Notes under the pieces: model-generated
Database searches by the model: none
Told to the model about the DNA's origin: nothing
What the model saw: the letters and a program-made list of their open reading frames with translations, nothing else
Shown: positions 17,404-25,637 of the stretch, one piece after another
Numbering within the stretch: the stretch's first letter is position 1
Layout: each line of letters starts with the position of its first letter
IMG/VR virus record: IMGVR_UViG_3300028829_004610
Span: 1-36,922 of that record
DNA length: 36,922 nt
Direction: 5' to 3' (one strand)
From: a virus
Program-made: the position numbers and the translations under genes

Positions 17404-17432
17404 TTGACCCCCGCGGCTTTCCTTGCTATAGA
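17404..17432 (+). promoter_or_regulatory. Sigma70-type promoter for the tail fibre genes
   Basis: TTGACC (17404-17409) and TATAGA (17427-17432) are separated by exactly 17 bases. This is the best promoter I see in the window. The start point would fall near 17439, leaving a 5' leader of about 25 bases before the ATG at 17465. Confidence 0.7.
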
Positions 17433-17458
17433 TCAGTGTGTCTCTACAGCAAGGAAGC
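17416..17458 (+). promoter_or_regulatory. Hairpin covering the ribosome binding site of 17465
   Basis: GCTTTCCTTGCT (17416-17427) pairs with AGCAAGGAAGC (17448-17458) with one bulged T and a 20-base loop. The 3' arm contains AAGGAAG, the ribosome binding site of the next gene. Transcripts from the promoter above start inside the loop and lack the 5' arm. Confidence 0.6.
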
Positions 17459-17464
17459 TGCCTG

Positions 17465-18964
17465 ATGCCTGAATTCCTGCCCACATTCTGGAACACAAAG
17501 ACTCAGCACAATGGGTCAAGCCGGACTTCTAAAGTCTCTGGTGGGCAGATTGCGTACAAGAAGAAAAGCACTGACTGGAGCTTATTGAATACGGACATCC
17601 AGGATGATGGAGTGTATTTTTCAGTCACTGCTTTCCCGGGCAATGCCCAGATGCCTGCTAACGCACAAGACTGGATGGACCTTAATTTCGATAGCCAGTA
17701 CTCCGCCAAAAGGCAGATCACAGAGGGAAACTGGAGCCACTCTGAAGATGCTTTTGAAATGAGGATGAGAACTGATTGTCCTACTAACTCAGTAGGTATC
17801 ATACACCCTGATAAACCTTGGCAAGTAATTTACTACAATGCGTTTGGGCAAGGTGCAAATCTCATCTACGGTATCTGGCGTGGGCGAGCCACTAGAGTCG
17901 AGCACGTCATTGAGATAACGGAAATGCCTTCGGGTAACAGTGAATATCTCACCTACGATTTCTACATCCAATCCAACGACGCTACAACTTTTGTAGGTGC
18001 CAACTTGGACCAGAGGCCTTGGAGCGGGAATAGCGGGGACGCTGCTACAGTTGAAGGTTTTGATGTTTTCCTAGCAAAAGGAGATGATCCCGCAACTGTG
18101 AGAGGTTCAGTTCTTAGGACTCCGGTCTGTTGGTGGGCTAACATTGACGGGACTCTTACCCGAAAGAATGTCCGAGTTGACTTTGAGATTCAGCCTGATG
18201 GAATAACCGTCAAGGCTACGAAGTACGTCAAGAGGTCAGACATAGCAGAGGCTCTCTCTCAGGGAGTCCCGTACAGGGCTGATGCTACATTTAATCCTGA
18301 TGCAAATCCAGAGACCAGTAGTGCTGATGGTCGAACCAGACGCAACGGCACAGAATCGTGGTCGGCAAAGCGTGACGGTGCAGGATTGTTCTTCGACGAC
18401 GCATCTTCAGCCGAGGCAGTATGGATCAGTATGGCCGGCACAACTGATAATTATGACCTAATGGACAGGCTTTTTTACTGGCTGGACACAAGTTCGATTG
18501 GGTCAGGTCAGTCAATCGACTCCGGAGATTTTGGATTCACGACTTCTAATATCAACACGGGTGACATTGGGATGGAAGTCAACCTCTGTGGCTCGACCAG
18601 CAGCAACACAACCTCTGTGGCTGCGGCAGATTATCAGACTGCTAGCTTCTCGCCGCTGTACTCAGATACCAGCATTACAGCGACCTCTGCCGGAACCTTC
18701 ACAAGGAACACCCTTACACTGAATCAGGATGGAAGAGACGCAGTCAATGTCACTGGTTTGACTCGTTTCTGTCTCGGTTGTTCAAATTATGACTTTGCAG
18801 ACTCTGAACCAACATGGGTATCCAGTGGCGATCAACAGCTAGGCGTGTACATGTCCGAGCAGGGGACTGCTGGGCGTGATCCAGAGCTAACAGTTACTCA
18901 TTCAGCGGCAGGCCCAGCTATGCCGATTTTAATAAGACACTATGACAATATGAGGGCAAAATGA
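17465..18964 (+). CDS. Tail fibre or appendage protein
   Basis: The 499-residue protein is beta-rich with low Cys. It starts at ATG 17465, which is preceded by AAGGAAG; an upstream in-frame GTG (17438) would lie in the promoter start region. The C-terminal part (FYWLDTSSIGSG, then NTLTLNQDGRDAVN, ending DPELTVTHS) resembles domains found in phage and planctomycete surface proteins of the DNRLRE kind. The N-terminal half may be a jelly-roll-like carbohydrate domain (inference). The stop overlaps the next ATG (ATGA), so it is translated with the next fibre gene. Confidence 0.65.
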   Translation: MPEFLPTFWNTKTQHNGSSRTSKVSGGQIAYKKKSTDWSLLNTDIQDDGVYFSVTAFPGNAQMPANAQDWMDLNFDSQYSAKRQITEGNWSHSEDAFEMRMRTDCPTNSVGIIHPDKPWQVIYYNAFGQGANLIYGIWRGRATRVEHVIEITEMPSGNSEYLTYDFYIQSNDATTFVGANLDQRPWSGNSGDAATVEGFDVFLAKGDDPATVRGSVLRTPVCWWANIDGTLTRKNVRVDFEIQPDGITVKATKYVKRSDIAEALSQGVPYRADATFNPDANPETSSADGRTRRNGTESWSAKRDGAGLFFDDASSAEAVWISMAGTTDNYDLMDRLFYWLDTSSIGSGQSIDSGDFGFTTSNINTGDIGMEVNLCGSTSSNTTSVAAADYQTASFSPLYSDTSITATSAGTFTRNTLTLNQDGRDAVNVTGLTRFCLGCSNYDFADSEPTWVSSGDQQLGVYMSEQGTAGRDPELTVTHSAAGPAMPILIRHYDNMRAK

Positions 18965-21096
18965 TATATTTAAAACAAAGTACCGCGAGTCAATCAGTTC
19001 TCATTGGACCATTCGTTGATGATACAGATGGTGCTACCCCAGAGACCGGTCTAAGTATTGCTAATACGGATATTAGACTGTCTGCTAATGGTGGCAATAT
19101 GGCAGCCAAAAACTCTGGTGGTGCTACACACGATGAGGCTGGACTCTATTCTATTACGCTGGATGCTACAGATACTGCGACAGTTGGTAGACTTCAGCTT
19201 TCGGTTAAGGTCACTGGAGCACTATATGTGTTTCATGATTTTCAGGTTCTGGAAGAGGCGATTTATGATTCGCTTATTGGCTCGGGAGCTACTGGAGACC
19301 TTGGAGTAGACGTTGTTTCTATCTCTGGAGATTCTGGTGCCGCCGATAACCTTGAGCTTCAATACGATGGAACGGGGTTAACTGGAGATAACTTCCCGGC
19401 AAATCAGCAGCAGGTTGGTAACATCTCAGTTGGTGCTGGAGGTCTTTCGGTAGATGCTACTTCATTCACTCTGACTACTGGAACTGAATCCAGTGGAACA
19501 GTTTCAAATACTGAGGAACTGGATGGAGTTCTTCATACTATCACGCCTTCTGCCTCAGAAATTGATTGCTACTACGAGTTCGACGTAGGAACTAATGGGT
19601 CAGCTACAGAGGCTATCTGGGATGGGTACGTTGGCAATAATGCCGATGCCGTTGAAGTCTATGGGTATGACTGGATTTCAACCTCATATAAGCAAATTGG
19701 AACTATCGACGGAAAGAATGCCGACACTAATGAAGAACAGGCTTACATCCTGACTAAGGCAATGACCGGGACAGGAGCTAACGTAGGACTGGTCAGAGTT
19801 AAGTTTGGCTCAAGCGGAGGAGATGTAGCGGTTGACCTGAACACTGACCGTATCCTTTGTGAGTATACCTCAATTGCTGCTGAGAGATTGATCCTTCATT
19901 CAGGACTAGCTCAAGCAGGTACTTCCAATACAGTCACTCTGGACTCTGGAGCTAATGCTACAGATGACTACTACAAACATGCTCGAATTCTAGTGGCGAG
20001 CGGTACTGGCTTAGAACAGGAAAGGATTGTTGTTGATTATGTTGGCTCAACCAAAGTAGCAACGATTGCTCCTCCTTGGGTTACTAATCCAGATACTACG
20101 AGTGTTCTTGAAGTTCTTCCTGGATTGGCTCATGCCGAAACTAACTCTAAGACGGTTAAAGTTGGTTTGGCTCAAGCGGCAACTTCATCTTCTATCACTC
20201 TCGCTACTGACGCATCCTCAGTTGACGATTACTACAACGATGATGTTGTAATCATTGATGCAGGAACAGGAGAGGGTCAGGAGAGAATTATCACTGACTA
20301 CAACGGTACTACCAAAGTTGCGTCTATCGTTCCAGACTGGATCACTACTCCAGATGCTACTTCAGAGTACATCGTAGAAGAGGCTTTGACCGTAACAGGG
20401 TTGATTGAGGCTGCACCTTTGGCGGCTGTTGCTGACGAAGTTCTAGATGAAGCCTTGTCTGGTCATAACACAGCGGGGACTCTTGGAAAAGCTGTTCGCC
20501 AAATGAAAGAAGGTCTCATCTCAGAAGAGTCTTCAGTTAATGATGCAGGAGCCACTGACACATCCTTCATTACTAATCTCACTGAGGCTTCAGACGACCA
20601 TTACAACGACCTAACTATGGTCTTCACCTCAGGAGCGTTGACTGGCCAATCGAGAGTTATTGCCGATTACAATGGGACTACCAAGACTGTGACCTTTGAC
20701 GAAGCATGGACAGAAGCTCCGGCTGACGCTGATGACTTCATTATCAAGACGGATCATATTCATACCAAAACTCAAATCGCCACCGAGGTCTGGTCAGCTT
20801 CCGGTCGTGCTCTATCCGATCCGGCTGGATTCAAGAAGAATACGGCTGCTGATATCACTTTCGTTCTTCGGGATAGTTCAGATGGAAGAACTCCAATTGC
20901 CTCAGAGACCGTAACGGCTCAAAGGTCTATTGATGGGGCCGCTTTTGGGGCTTGTGCTAACTCTGTTACCGAGATCGGAAACGGCGCTTACATAATCACC
21001 CTAGCCGCAGCGGATCTAAACGGCGATATTGCGATTCTTCGATTCACTTCAACGAACTCTGACGATCTCCTGATCACCATTAAGACGGAGACATAA
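18961..21096 (+). CDS. Tail fibre-like protein with three repeats
   Basis: The 711-residue acidic protein has an N-terminal domain (about 1-110) beginning MIYLKQSTASQSVLIGPFVD and a related C-terminal domain (about 625-711, DITFVLRDSSDGRTP). Between them lie three repeats at about residues 310-388, 399-477 and 524-597. Each contains a DDYYND-like turn, an EGQERIITDYNGTTK-type strand pair and a Trp near the end. This repeat layout is common in trimeric tail fibres and spikes of planctomycete and marine phages. It probably contacts the host. A beta-rich acidic makeup supports a stable extracellular fibre. Confidence 0.7.
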   Translation: MIYLKQSTASQSVLIGPFVDDTDGATPETGLSIANTDIRLSANGGNMAAKNSGGATHDEAGLYSITLDATDTATVGRLQLSVKVTGALYVFHDFQVLEEAIYDSLIGSGATGDLGVDVVSISGDSGAADNLELQYDGTGLTGDNFPANQQQVGNISVGAGGLSVDATSFTLTTGTESSGTVSNTEELDGVLHTITPSASEIDCYYEFDVGTNGSATEAIWDGYVGNNADAVEVYGYDWISTSYKQIGTIDGKNADTNEEQAYILTKAMTGTGANVGLVRVKFGSSGGDVAVDLNTDRILCEYTSIAAERLILHSGLAQAGTSNTVTLDSGANATDDYYKHARILVASGTGLEQERIVVDYVGSTKVATIAPPWVTNPDTTSVLEVLPGLAHAETNSKTVKVGLAQAATSSSITLATDASSVDDYYNDDVVIIDAGTGEGQERIITDYNGTTKVASIVPDWITTPDATSEYIVEEALTVTGLIEAAPLAAVADEVLDEALSGHNTAGTLGKAVRQMKEGLISEESSVNDAGATDTSFITNLTEASDDHYNDLTMVFTSGALTGQSRVIADYNGTTKTVTFDEAWTEAPADADDFIIKTDHIHTKTQIATEVWSASGRALSDPAGFKKNTAADITFVLRDSSDGRTPIASETVTAQRSIDGAAFGACANSVTEIGNGAYIITLAAADLNGDIAILRFTSTNSDDLLITIKTET

Positions 21097-21097
21097 G

Positions 21098-21226
21098 ATG
21101 ATATACGACTGGAGTACAGGGTTCACCCATCAGTACATGGGTGTCAGTTTCGATTACGCAGGAGGAGCAATAGCTTCGTCTGGAAACGGAACCGCTAATG
21201 GATGCTTTATGCTGCTTATTCAATAA
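21098..21226 (+). CDS. Small protein (42 aa) between fibre genes
   Basis: A 42-codon frame (MIYDWSTGFTHQYMG at its start) begins just after the previous stop (TAAG then ATG) and ends 9 bases before the next gene, so it fills the gap exactly. It is aromatic and Gly-rich with no charged residues near its end, where FMLLIQ is hydrophobic. Likely real because of tight packing, but short. Function unknown; it may be a small virion component. Confidence 0.5.
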   Translation: MIYDWSTGFTHQYMGVSFDYAGGAIASSGNGTANGCFMLLIQ

Positions 21227-21235
21227 GGGAAACTC

Positions 21236-21565
21236 ATGTCTTCATACACGACAACTGCCAAAGCTACGATTACGACCGACTCGCTCACAGAGCTTGTTGC
21301 TGCCCAGGGGTCAAGGTCGTTCATCAATATTCATGCACTCTTGATGTCTAACGAGAGTGCGACGGCAACCTTCGTAGATGTGTACGACGGGGCGACGATC
21401 ATCCTTCCTCGGATGGCGGTCCCAGCCGGTCTGGGAAACAACGTCAGGCTCGACAAGCCGATTCGCCTGGCCGAGAATACAGCACTCAGCGTAAAGGCCA
21501 GCGTGGCGGTCACTAGCCTGAATGTGGGCGTGGCATACGATGTTGAGCCATCTGGGAATGGCTAG
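21236..21565 (+). CDS. Small beta-rich virion protein
   Basis: The 109-residue protein starts MSSYTTTAKATITTDS and has alternating strands (FINIHALLMSNESATATFVDVYDG). It ends in a Ser/Gly tail. The ribosome site is AAGGGAAA. It resembles short fibre-base or tail-appendage proteins. Its last 53 bases overlap the convergent gene on the other strand. This is the end of the rightward structural operon. Confidence 0.65.
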   Translation: MSSYTTTAKATITTDSLTELVAAQGSRSFINIHALLMSNESATATFVDVYDGATIILPRMAVPAGLGNNVRLDKPIRLAENTALSVKASVAVTSLNVGVAYDVEPSGNG

Positions 21566-21896
21566 TCCCGTTCACAGCGTCCAGAGCTGATACGATCTGC
21601 GGCCCGCTCGAGATCTTCTTCAGCTCGTCGTAAGTCAGCATCATATAGGACTGGTCGTGGAGTAACTGCAATTGCACTATTCCGCGACCTTTTTGCTCTT
21701 CAAGGATACGTGCTGGCTGCTTTTTGCCGTTATGCACGATCTCGATCACGTCTTTGTCCCGCTCGATGAAGACAGTATCTTCGATACGTGATGCGAGGTA
21801 CGGAATCAGCTTGTCTTTATTGGGGATCTCACCAGCCAGCAACTCGAACTCGCCGATCCATTTTGTGAGACCGCCTCTCAGCTCGCTATTATTCAT
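21513..21896 (-). CDS. Unknown protein at the end of the leftward operon
   Basis: The 127-residue protein is charged and soluble (KWIGEFELLAGEIPNKDK and so on). It starts with ATG overlapping the previous stop (TAATG) and is the last gene of the leftward operon. Its last 53 bases run into the convergent 21236 gene. No family recognised. The final 20 residues, in the overlap, have a composition unlike the rest and may be a weakly constrained tail. Confidence 0.6.
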   Translation of the reverse strand: MNNSELRGGLTKWIGEFELLAGEIPNKDKLIPYLASRIEDTVFIERDKDVIEIVHNGKKQPARILEEQKGRGIVQLQLLHDQSYMMLTYDELKKISSGPQIVSALDAVNGTSHSQMAQHRMPRPHSG

Positions 21897-22402
21897 TAGT
21901 GCAATCGCCTTTCTTTCGGTAGGCAGATAAACCAGCTCCTGTCTTCTGTGTGCTCTTCTGTTTGCAACACAAAATGCTCAGCAAATAGCTTATCTCTTAT
22001 GAATTTAATCGATGGAATCATCGGCAATGGCTGACTGCTTTCAGTCCTGTTTCGGGGCTCCCCGTCCTCTTCTGACTTGACGTAGTGAGTATCAAGCAAG
22101 ACTGTCTTGCCAGCGAGACGACGGCACACGTTCAACTGACTCTCTGTTGACAGGTGATACAACAAGCCGGCCAGAATAACACAATTGAACTTATCCAAAG
22201 ACGCCTTTGCTGCGGCAGCCTTTGTGAACTTAGGCATCCACGAGTCAGGAACTCTCCTGTCTGTGACATCAGACACGAATACGTCATGGCCATGCTGATT
22301 GAAAATGTCAGCGACAGTGCAAGCCCCGCAACCAATATCCATTATTTTTGTCGGGGAAATGGCCACTGCAACGCTATTGATTATATCTATCCGGCTCCTC
22401 AC
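21896..22402 (-). CDS. SAM-dependent methyltransferase (class I)
   Basis: The 168-residue protein has motif I at about residues 20-28 (IMDIGCGACTVADIF), which binds S-adenosylmethionine, followed by an acidic strand end (VFVSDVTDRR). It starts at GTG 22402, which overlaps the stop of the zinc ribbon gene (GTGA). The product is short for a methyltransferase, and its target cannot be told from sequence. In a phage early operon it could modify DNA bases, RNA or a small metabolite. No DNA-methylase DPPY or NPPY motif is seen. Confidence 0.7.
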   Translation of the reverse strand: MRSRIDIINSVAVAISPTKIMDIGCGACTVADIFNQHGHDVFVSDVTDRRVPDSWMPKFTKAAAAKASLDKFNCVILAGLLYHLSTESQLNVCRRLAGKTVLLDTHYVKSEEDGEPRNRTESSQPLPMIPSIKFIRDKLFAEHFVLQTEEHTEDRSWFICLPKERRLH

Positions 22403-22725
22403 TGATTGTCCTCGTCGTCCGGCTCCACGAGTTCAATTGAGTTCGAAACACCGCATTGTGTGCATTCGTAATTCATCACATCTCGTTCGAGATCACTGTC
22501 GTCCGGCAAAAGAATGATCGGCTCGCCACAGGCCGGGCAGTTGGACGTATACTGGTGGATCGTCCTGTCAGCCAGGACCATCTCAAGGTCAACCTCTCCC
22601 TGGTCCTTAAGCCACTGGGCGAACTCATCCTGATCAAACAGAGGATTGATCTCCCAGCCCTTGTCGACGCTTACGCCGATGGGGTAGGCGTGATTTGTCT
22701 CACAGTTGGTAATAAATAAAGTCAT
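22399..22725 (-). CDS. Small zinc ribbon protein
   Basis: The 108-residue acidic protein carries a CPAC ... CTQC pair pattern near residues 65-95, typical of a zinc ribbon, and ends in an acidic tail (EPDDEDN). I chose ATG 22725 with GGAAGAAGA before it; the frame extends upstream but overlaps the next gene completely. It overlaps the methylase-like gene at its start by four bases. It may be a DNA- or protein-binding adaptor, but the partner is unknown. Confidence 0.6.
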   Translation of the reverse strand: MTLFITNCETNHAYPIGVSVDKGWEINPLFDQDEFAQWLKDQGEVDLEMVLADRTIHQYTSNCPACGEPIILLPDDSDLERDVMNYECTQCGVSNSIELVEPDDEDNQ

Positions 22726-23378
22726 TCTTCTTCCTTGAGGTTGGGTGACCACTGAGCTGCGATAGCGTTTGCGATCCCCGGATAGGTTCTCGCACGGTTT
22801 GCAGCACGCTCTGGCCCTGGTGATTCCTTGTGACATTGCTGAATGCACTTATCTTTATCGATTACGTCTGTGGGCACAAGGAGAGGGAGATTCTTCAGCC
22901 ACAAGCAGGTCGCCTTCCGGTATGGATCCCCGAAGTCGCTCGGCTGTATGATCTGTGAATAGTTGCCGACGCACCTTTTCAGGATAGCCTGCGGAATCGG
23001 ATTCTCCATGCATATCTTAGGGATATCCTGTTCCCACAGATCAATGAAGAAGTTCAGAGCCTTGACCTGATCCCTGTGCCGTGTCGGATAGTCAGGATGT
23101 GCCCTGCGTTCGTTCTGTGGCTTATTCTTATCGTCGGGATGCCAGAGCCATCTTACACCCGAGTTACAAATCAGGGTACACTCAGCATGAAAACAGGCCA
23201 GATCCCACTTACAGGGGCTGTTCTCCAAGAACTCGAATATGTCTCCCTGGAAGTGTTGCCCCGGAATCTCCGTGGGCTTCAAGTCGCAGGACCACGCATT
23301 ATGACCCCTCTTTCGGAAGGCCTCGCGGATCCGACCGGAGCACTCCAGCCCGACCAGGATATTCATCGGATCAGACAT
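22722..23378 (-). CDS. DNA C5-methyltransferase-like protein
   Basis: The 218-residue protein starts with a SAM-binding N-terminus (ILVGLECSGRIREAF, residues 6-20). It has a conserved Cys segment where C5-methylases carry Pro-Cys (here HAECTLICNSG, about 64) and an ENP motif (MENPIPQ, about 124). The C-terminal part (FGDPYRKATCLWLKNLP) is typical of phage C5-methylase-like proteins. The usual PPC is replaced by AEC, keeping the nucleophile Cys but not the Pro. It could methylate cytosine in phage DNA, perhaps to avoid restriction. ATG has AAGGTG upstream and overlaps the previous gene. Confidence 0.65.
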   Translation of the reverse strand: MSDPMNILVGLECSGRIREAFRKRGHNAWSCDLKPTEIPGQHFQGDIFEFLENSPCKWDLACFHAECTLICNSGVRWLWHPDDKNKPQNERRAHPDYPTRHRDQVKALNFFIDLWEQDIPKICMENPIPQAILKRCVGNYSQIIQPSDFGDPYRKATCLWLKNLPLLVPTDVIDKDKCIQQCHKESPGPERAANRARTYPGIANAIAAQWSPNLKEEE

Positions 23379-23613
23379 TAAACACCTTCACTGCGTTTGA
23401 ACGAACCAACATCTCATTGGTGCTGGACGACTCTGCTGCCGTTGCGGGGCATGCATAAAGCAGCTCGTTGATATTCAGGCCTGTATCCTTGGCCAGCTCC
23501 GCGTTCGGCTTGGTTCCCGGCCGGCAGACAATCGCAATGAACTGTTCGCTCTTCTGTGCTTCCGCCATCGCTTTGTACGCCTCGCGGAATGTTTCTGCAT
23601 CGTGCTCTTTCAT
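23371..23613 (-). CDS. Small unknown protein
   Basis: The 80-residue protein has a helical N-terminus (MKEHDAETFREAYKAMAEAQ) and a mixed C-terminal part with one Cys pair candidate (VCRPG and YACPAT). The start ATGA overlaps the stop of the previous gene. GGAAAAG is the ribosome site. No family recognised. Confidence 0.55.
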   Translation of the reverse strand: MKEHDAETFREAYKAMAEAQKSEQFIAIVCRPGTKPNAELAKDTGLNINELLYACPATAAESSSTNEMLVRSNAVKVFNV

Positions 23614-23759
23614 TGTGCTTTTCCTAATAATTTAAGTTTCTCGCGAATCAGTTTACGTTCGTTGTCAGCCTTCAGCATGTCCTGCTGTCCAGGAAGATCA
23701 AAAATCCCACCATGAAACTGATCCCAATCGTGTAGTTTCTTGTCTCGTGACTTCAGCAT
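23610..23759 (-). CDS. Small unknown basic protein
   Basis: A 49-codon gene (MLKSRDKKLHDWDQFHGG at its start) that ends in a Lys/Arg-rich helix. I start it at ATG 23759, preceded by TGAGG; the longer open frame up to 23873 runs through the tRNA-like element and gives the GSSPAGST pattern that a tRNA T-arm makes when translated, so that part is not protein. Function unknown. Confidence 0.5.
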   Translation of the reverse strand: MLKSRDKKLHDWDQFHGGIFDLPGQQDMLKADNERKLIREKLKLLGKAQ

Positions 23760-23797
23760 AGACCTCAGCCTTGCCTTGACATTTGTCTTTGGCCAAG

Positions 23798-23869
23798 TCG
23801 AACCGGCAGGACTCGAACCTGCGCCTCCAGTAGCTAACTGGCGATCTTCTCCACCTAATCTACGGTTCG
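23798..23869 (-). tRNA. tRNA-like gene with a short anticodon loop
   Basis: A cloverleaf fits on the minus strand: a 7-bp acceptor stem (CGAACCG with CGGTTCG), U8 and A9, a 4-bp D stem with A14, G18-G19 and A21 in a 10-base loop, a T arm GCAGG-TTCGAGT-CCTGC and discriminator A. The anticodon arm is CCAGT-TAGCT-ACTGG, with only a 5-base loop instead of 7 (or a 4-bp stem with a TTAGCTA loop and anticodon AGC). No CCA is encoded. The anticodon and amino acid cannot be named with confidence. Likely a degenerate or unusual phage tRNA. Confidence 0.6.
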
Positions 23870-23881
23870 TCATAGTTATCC

Positions 23882-24694
23882 CTAGAAGTAGAGCCCTTGA
23901 TAGGCTCGGAACAGGTACTGCAGCCGTACAATGTCGACTCTGCAGTGTGTCGCAATCTTGTCGTACTCGCGATCCTGGTATGCTCGAGCCACATTTGTCC
24001 CGGTAACCAGCGTGTCGACCGCGTCTTCTTCGATCGGCATTCCCACAGCCATCGCAGATGCCCTCAGGCCTCTCCAGTCGCGAGGAAACCGAATCTTCAT
24101 TAGATCTATCATGTTGTGCTCAACGCCCGCGAATGAGTGGATTTTGTACCGCTCATAGGGGGTTCCGAGCTTCCGCGACTCCTGCATCAGCACAGGGATA
24201 TCGAACCCAGCCGAGTTCCAGCCACAGATCTTTGCTCTTTTAGCCAGACTCCAGAAGTCAGAGAGTGTATCGATAAGCCATTCGTCGTAATTAATGCCGT
24301 AATCACTGGTGTCATCGTCGTCCTGCTCGTACTGGCGAACTTCAATCTCGGCATTCGGACCCTTTGACCAGGCGACAGTAATGACCTGCTGTAGCTCAGG
24401 TGTCGTGAACCACTTCTTGTCGATTGGATTTCGCAGAGTGTCGGCCCGCCTGTCGATCTCATCAAGGACACCCTTGCGGGCCTTGCCTTCGTGCTCTTGC
24501 AGGCGATGCACTTCAAGCCACGCAACGGAAGGATTCTCTCGAACAATGAGCGACTTCACTTTTTCAACCGTCAGCTTGCTCATTTCCTGGTCTTCGACGT
24601 CGTCATTCGTCTCGATCTCGTAGGCATGCCTTAAGTTGTCCAGCATCGGCTGGTTAGGTCGAGTTTCAATGTCAAACAGTAAGTAATCTGTCAT
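23882..24694 (-). CDS. DnaQ-like 3'-5' exonuclease
   Basis: The 270-residue protein is a DEDD-type exonuclease. It shows ExoI at residues 6-13 (LFDIETRP, catalytic Asp-x-Glu), ExoII near 157-165 (CGWNSAGFD) and ExoIII near the end (THCRVDIVRL), where a Tyr or His three residues before Asp is expected; here it is His. It most resembles the predicted PolB-type 3'-5' exonucleases of phages. It would proofread or degrade DNA during replication, but no polymerase is seen in this window. GGAAAA before ATG; it is in the leftward operon. Confidence 0.75.
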   Translation of the reverse strand: MTDYLLFDIETRPNQPMLDNLRHAYEIETNDDVEDQEMSKLTVEKVKSLIVRENPSVAWLEVHRLQEHEGKARKGVLDEIDRRADTLRNPIDKKWFTTPELQQVITVAWSKGPNAEIEVRQYEQDDDDTSDYGINYDEWLIDTLSDFWSLAKRAKICGWNSAGFDIPVLMQESRKLGTPYERYKIHSFAGVEHNMIDLMKIRFPRDWRGLRASAMAVGMPIEEDAVDTLVTGTNVARAYQDREYDKIATHCRVDIVRLQYLFRAYQGLYF

Positions 24695-24702
24695 AGTTTT
24701 CC

Positions 24703-25383
24703 TTACACGTATAGCTTGTGAGTGCGGCTATCGAACCGCTTCAATCGCGTGAATCCGCATTCTGAGTACAGGGCCGAGATCGTATTATCGTACCATTCGG
24801 TGTTCCTGGCTCCGTTGCCAGCAATCATCAGGATTCCGTTGTCGAGCAAGGCTGCTCGCATGCACTTCAGGAAGCTCTTGATTCCCGCTCGGCCTCGTTT
24901 CATGTCCCATTCCATGAGGTTGCAATTATGATGCTTGTCGTGCGGAGAGCCATTCATGCAGCCGGAAAGTACCTGCTCAATCGACCCCCGCAGGTTGATA
25001 ATTGACAATGCGTTGCGGAACCTGACTTCGATTGCTAAAAAGTCATTGGAGTAGTAAACATCCAGGTCACGAAGCTCGTGAGATAGCCGAGAGAACTCCA
25101 GGTAGGCATCACCCATGCCGCCCTCTGGCGTATCGGCGTCCCATCCATAGGCGTCCATCTGCTTCGCCATTGCGATCTCGATAAGTTCGCCTGGTCCCGG
25201 CCCGATATCCAGAAATCCGCCCAGCTTCCGGTCGTCCATTTCAGGAAGATACTTCATGGCGTACGCATTCAGCTCAGAGACTCGCCGATTGCGATTCGTC
25301 TTCTTGCTGAGCCATGGATCCTTAAGAAGCTTCCCTATGCGAGCAAGTATCTCACCTTTCCGCTCTTCACTCATAAAGCTCAT
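24703..25383 (-). CDS. SAM-dependent methyltransferase
   Basis: The 226-residue protein has a motif I (GGFLDIGPGPGELIEIA, about residues 55-70) that binds S-adenosylmethionine, with an acidic motif II (AYGWDAD). The rest is helical with Cys and His residues (GCMNGSPHDKHHNCN) that could bind metal. The second methylase in this operon, so the phage has at least two. I chose ATG 25383, preceded by AGGAAG, overlapping the previous gene by 17 bases. Target unknown; no DNA-methylase signature motif is seen. Confidence 0.65.
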   Translation of the reverse strand: MSFMSEERKGEILARIGKLLKDPWLSKKTNRNRRVSELNAYAMKYLPEMDDRKLGGFLDIGPGPGELIEIAMAKQMDAYGWDADTPEGGMGDAYLEFSRLSHELRDLDVYYSNDFLAIEVRFRNALSIINLRGSIEQVLSGCMNGSPHDKHHNCNLMEWDMKRGRAGIKSFLKCMRAALLDNGILMIAGNGARNTEWYDNTISALYSECGFTRLKRFDSRTHKLYV

Positions 25384-25627
25384 CGTCTTCCTTTCGTAGC
25401 TCTTTTAGCTTATTCAGGACCCGCTCAGTGTCTTCTGCCGTCACAGGGTGACTTTTCCAGTGAATGAGCCACTCGTTAATTTTGTACTTCGCTGGTTGGT
25501 GGCTCCACTGAAGTTCGGCGATAACGAGAACCCCCAACCAGGCAGTTATTCTGTCTTCAGTGACTATATCATCTGAGCAGTTTGTAGTCGTGGTTCTGGT
25601 AAACTTAACCGTTGCCTTGTCTGTCAT
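25367..25627 (-). CDS. Small unknown protein
   Basis: The 86-residue protein has a beta-strand-like start (TDKATVKFTRTTTT) and a charged helix at the end (ERVLNKLKELRKEDDE). AAGAAGAAGC precedes the ATG. It overlaps the methyltransferase start, so it is part of the same operon. No known domain is seen. Confidence 0.55.
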   Translation of the reverse strand: MTDKATVKFTRTTTTNCSDDIVTEDRITAWLGVLVIAELQWSHQPAKYKINEWLIHWKSHPVTAEDTERVLNKLKELRKEDDELYE

Positions 25628-25637
25628 TGCTTCTTCT

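Noticed and set aside
22726-22848. Longer N-terminus for the zinc ribbon gene
   Set aside because: The extra 41 residues lie wholly in the preceding gene and have no ribosome site; ATG 22725 has GGAAGAAGA.
23760-23873. N-terminal extension of the small gene ending at 23610
   Set aside because: The extension translates the tRNA-like element (GSSPAGST is a T-arm signature), so the gene starts at 23759.
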